The notes below the pieces were generated by a model. The model worked only from the letters and a program-made list of their open reading frames with translations, was not told the DNA's origin and did no database searches. Shown piece by piece: positions 63,035 through 64,000 of a stretch of DNA of 64,000 nucleotides. The translations under genes and the position numbers were made by a program. This DNA comes from Microbulbifer litoralis (lineage in GTDB: Bacteria > Pseudomonadota > Gammaproteobacteria > Pseudomonadales > Cellvibrionaceae), in the NCBI RefSeq assembly GCF_023634065.1, contig NZ_JALKCV010000013.1, forward strand, positions 105,429-169,428, in the 5' to 3' direction. Within the stretch, counting starts at the first letter, position 1, and every line of letters starts with the position of its first letter.

Positions 63035-64000
63035 TTACCAGTCGTGCATGCTGCCGTCCTGCAGCCGGTTTACCGGCAGGTAGGCGCGCCGGTAGGGGAA
63101 GGCCCTGGCCGCCTCCTCGTCGATATCCACACCCAGGCCGGGCTGTTCTCCCGGGTGCAGGTATCCGTCGTTGAAGCTGTAGCCGTGCGGGAATACCGCA
63201 TCGGTTTCATCGGTGTGCCGCATATATTCCTGGATGCCGAAATTCGGGATCGACAGGCCGAAATGCAGCGCCGCGGCCATGGTGACCGGCGACAGGTCAG
63301 TGGCGCCGTGGCAGCCGGTGCGCACCTTGTACAGGTCGGCGAGGCTGGCGATGCGGCGCATCTGGGTGATGCCGCCAGCGTGCAGTACCGTCGCGCGGAT
63401 ATAGTCGATCAATTGCTCTTCGATCAGCTGCTTGCAGTCCCAGATACTGTTGAACACCTCGCCCACGGCCAGCGGTGTGGTGCTGTGCTGGCGGATCAGT
63501 CGGAAGTTTTCCTGGTTTTCCGCCGGCACCGCATCCTCGAGCCAGAACAGGCGGTAGGGTTCCAGGTCTTTTGCCAGTCGCGCCGCCTCGATTGGCGTCA
63601 TGCGGTGGTGGGCGTCGTGCAGCAGGTGCACGTCCCAACCGAGCTGTTCCCGCGCCGCGGCGAAGAGTTCCGGCGCGCTGCGCAGGTATTTTTCCGTCGA
63701 CCAGAGGTTTTCCGTGGGCAGGTCCGCGTCCGCGGGCTCGTAGAAATTCTTGTCCCTGGAGACGCCGTAGGTGGATTTCAGCCCGGGTACGCCGCTCTGC
63801 AGGCGCACGGCGCGATAGTCCATCTCGACATAGCGCCGGGCCTCCTGCACCGTTTCCTCGATGGTCTCGCCGTTGGCGTGGCCGTAGACCATGCAGCCCT
63901 CGCGACAGGCGCCGCCGAGCAGTTGGTAGAGCGGCAGCCCCGCCACCTTGGCCACGATATCCCACAGCGCCATATCCACGGCGGCGATGGCGCTCATGGT
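63035..64000 (-). CDS. manD: D-mannonate dehydratase-like enolase-superfamily protein, truncated by window edge
   Basis: The visible 322 codons are the C-terminal part; the frame is still open at base 64000 and the Met at 63997 is inside the conserved [15 protein letters not shown] segment, so the start is beyond the window. Enolase-superfamily barrel with metal ligands in [15 protein letters not shown] and AVGEVFNS, and the ManD-type HxD-like end FGIQEYM. ManD converts D-mannonate to 2-keto-3-deoxygluconate in glucuronate breakdown, which fits the GH115 and GH10/GH11 enzymes nearby. Some family members are weak or use gluconate, so substrate is not certain. Confidence 0.85.
   Translation of the reverse strand, partial: TMSAIAAVDMALWDIVAKVAGLPLYQLLGGACREGCMVYGHANGETIEETVQEARRYVEMDYRAVRLQSGVPGLKSTYGVSRDKNFYEPADADLPTENLWSTEKYLRSAPELFAAAREQLGWDVHLLHDAHHRMTPIEAARLAKDLEPYRLFWLEDAVPAENQENFRLIRQHSTTPLAVGEVFNSIWDCKQLIEEQLIDYIRATVLHAGGITQMRRIASLADLYKVRTGCHGATDLSPVTMAAALHFGLSIPNFGIQEYMRHTDETDAVFPHGYSFNDGYLHPGEQPGLGVDIDEEAARAFPYRRAYLPVNRLQDGSMHDW

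Overview
The window looks like a plant-cell-wall-degrading, GC-rich gammaproteobacterium, most likely of the Cellvibrio/Microbulbifer kind (Cellvibrionales). This rests on gene content I recognise, not on a database search: a GH31 / GH35 / TonB-receptor / GH95 block in the order known from the Cellvibrio japonicus xyloglucan locus, a poly-serine linker joining a GH74 xyloglucanase to a CBM2, a GH11 with CBM60-like modules, and many secreted or lipid-anchored enzymes. Almost the whole 64 kb is one large xyloglucan plus glucuronoxylan utilisation island.

Layout. (1) 1-8.1 kb, + strand: the end of a XylX-type keto-acid dehydratase, a XylD-type sugar-acid dehydratase (oxidative, Weimberg-type pentose route), a GH3 enzyme fused to an SGNH esterase, and a Tat-exported GH43. 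(2) 8.4-11.2 kb, +: GH74-polySer-CBM2 xyloglucanase. (3) 11.3-31.3 kb, -: nine genes reading GH95, TonB receptor, GH35, GH31, GH97, flavin halogenase homologue, second GH74, SSS sugar symporter, GH43. (4) 31.6-32.4 kb, +: a FadR-type regulator. (5) 32.5-41.6 kb, -: GH9, CE20-like acetylesterase, aldo/keto reductase, second GH35, second GH43. (6) 41.9-44.4 kb, +: AraC regulator and a secreted ThuA-discoidin protein. (7) 44.9-53.0 kb, -: multimodular GH10 xylanase (with a late frameshift), GH115 alpha-glucuronidase, cytochrome c/PQQ sugar dehydrogenase. (8) 53.5-58.4 kb, +: second TonB receptor and second halogenase homologue. (9) 58.6-61.0 kb: LysR / NmrA-like / DUF2798 genes of no evident glycan role. 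(10) 61.1-64.0 kb, -: GH11-CBM60x2 xylanase and a mannonate dehydratase cut by the window edge.

How it fits together (inference from families): outside the cell GH74, GH9, GH10 and GH11 cut xyloglucan and xylan backbones; two TonB receptors import oligosaccharides; GH95 (fucose), CE20 (acetyl), GH35 (galactose), GH31 (xylose), GH3 (glucose), GH43 (arabinose/xylose) and GH115 (methylglucuronate) trim them; the SSS symporter takes up sugars; ManD handles the uronate branch and XylD/XylX the pentonate branch, with the periplasmic PQQ dehydrogenase a possible source of aldonates.

The strongest non-coding signal is one identical 14-bp palindrome, TGTAAACGTTTACA, at four places in front of the xyloglucan, GH9, GH10/TonB and GH11 units. 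It is a LacI/CcpA-type operator with no LacI gene in the window. Other notable items are a 164-bp mobile-looking repeat in two inverted copies, a dispersed hairpin repeat inserted in frame in the GH95 gene, intrinsic terminators placed inside the gene clusters, and halogenase homologues embedded in two glycan loci.
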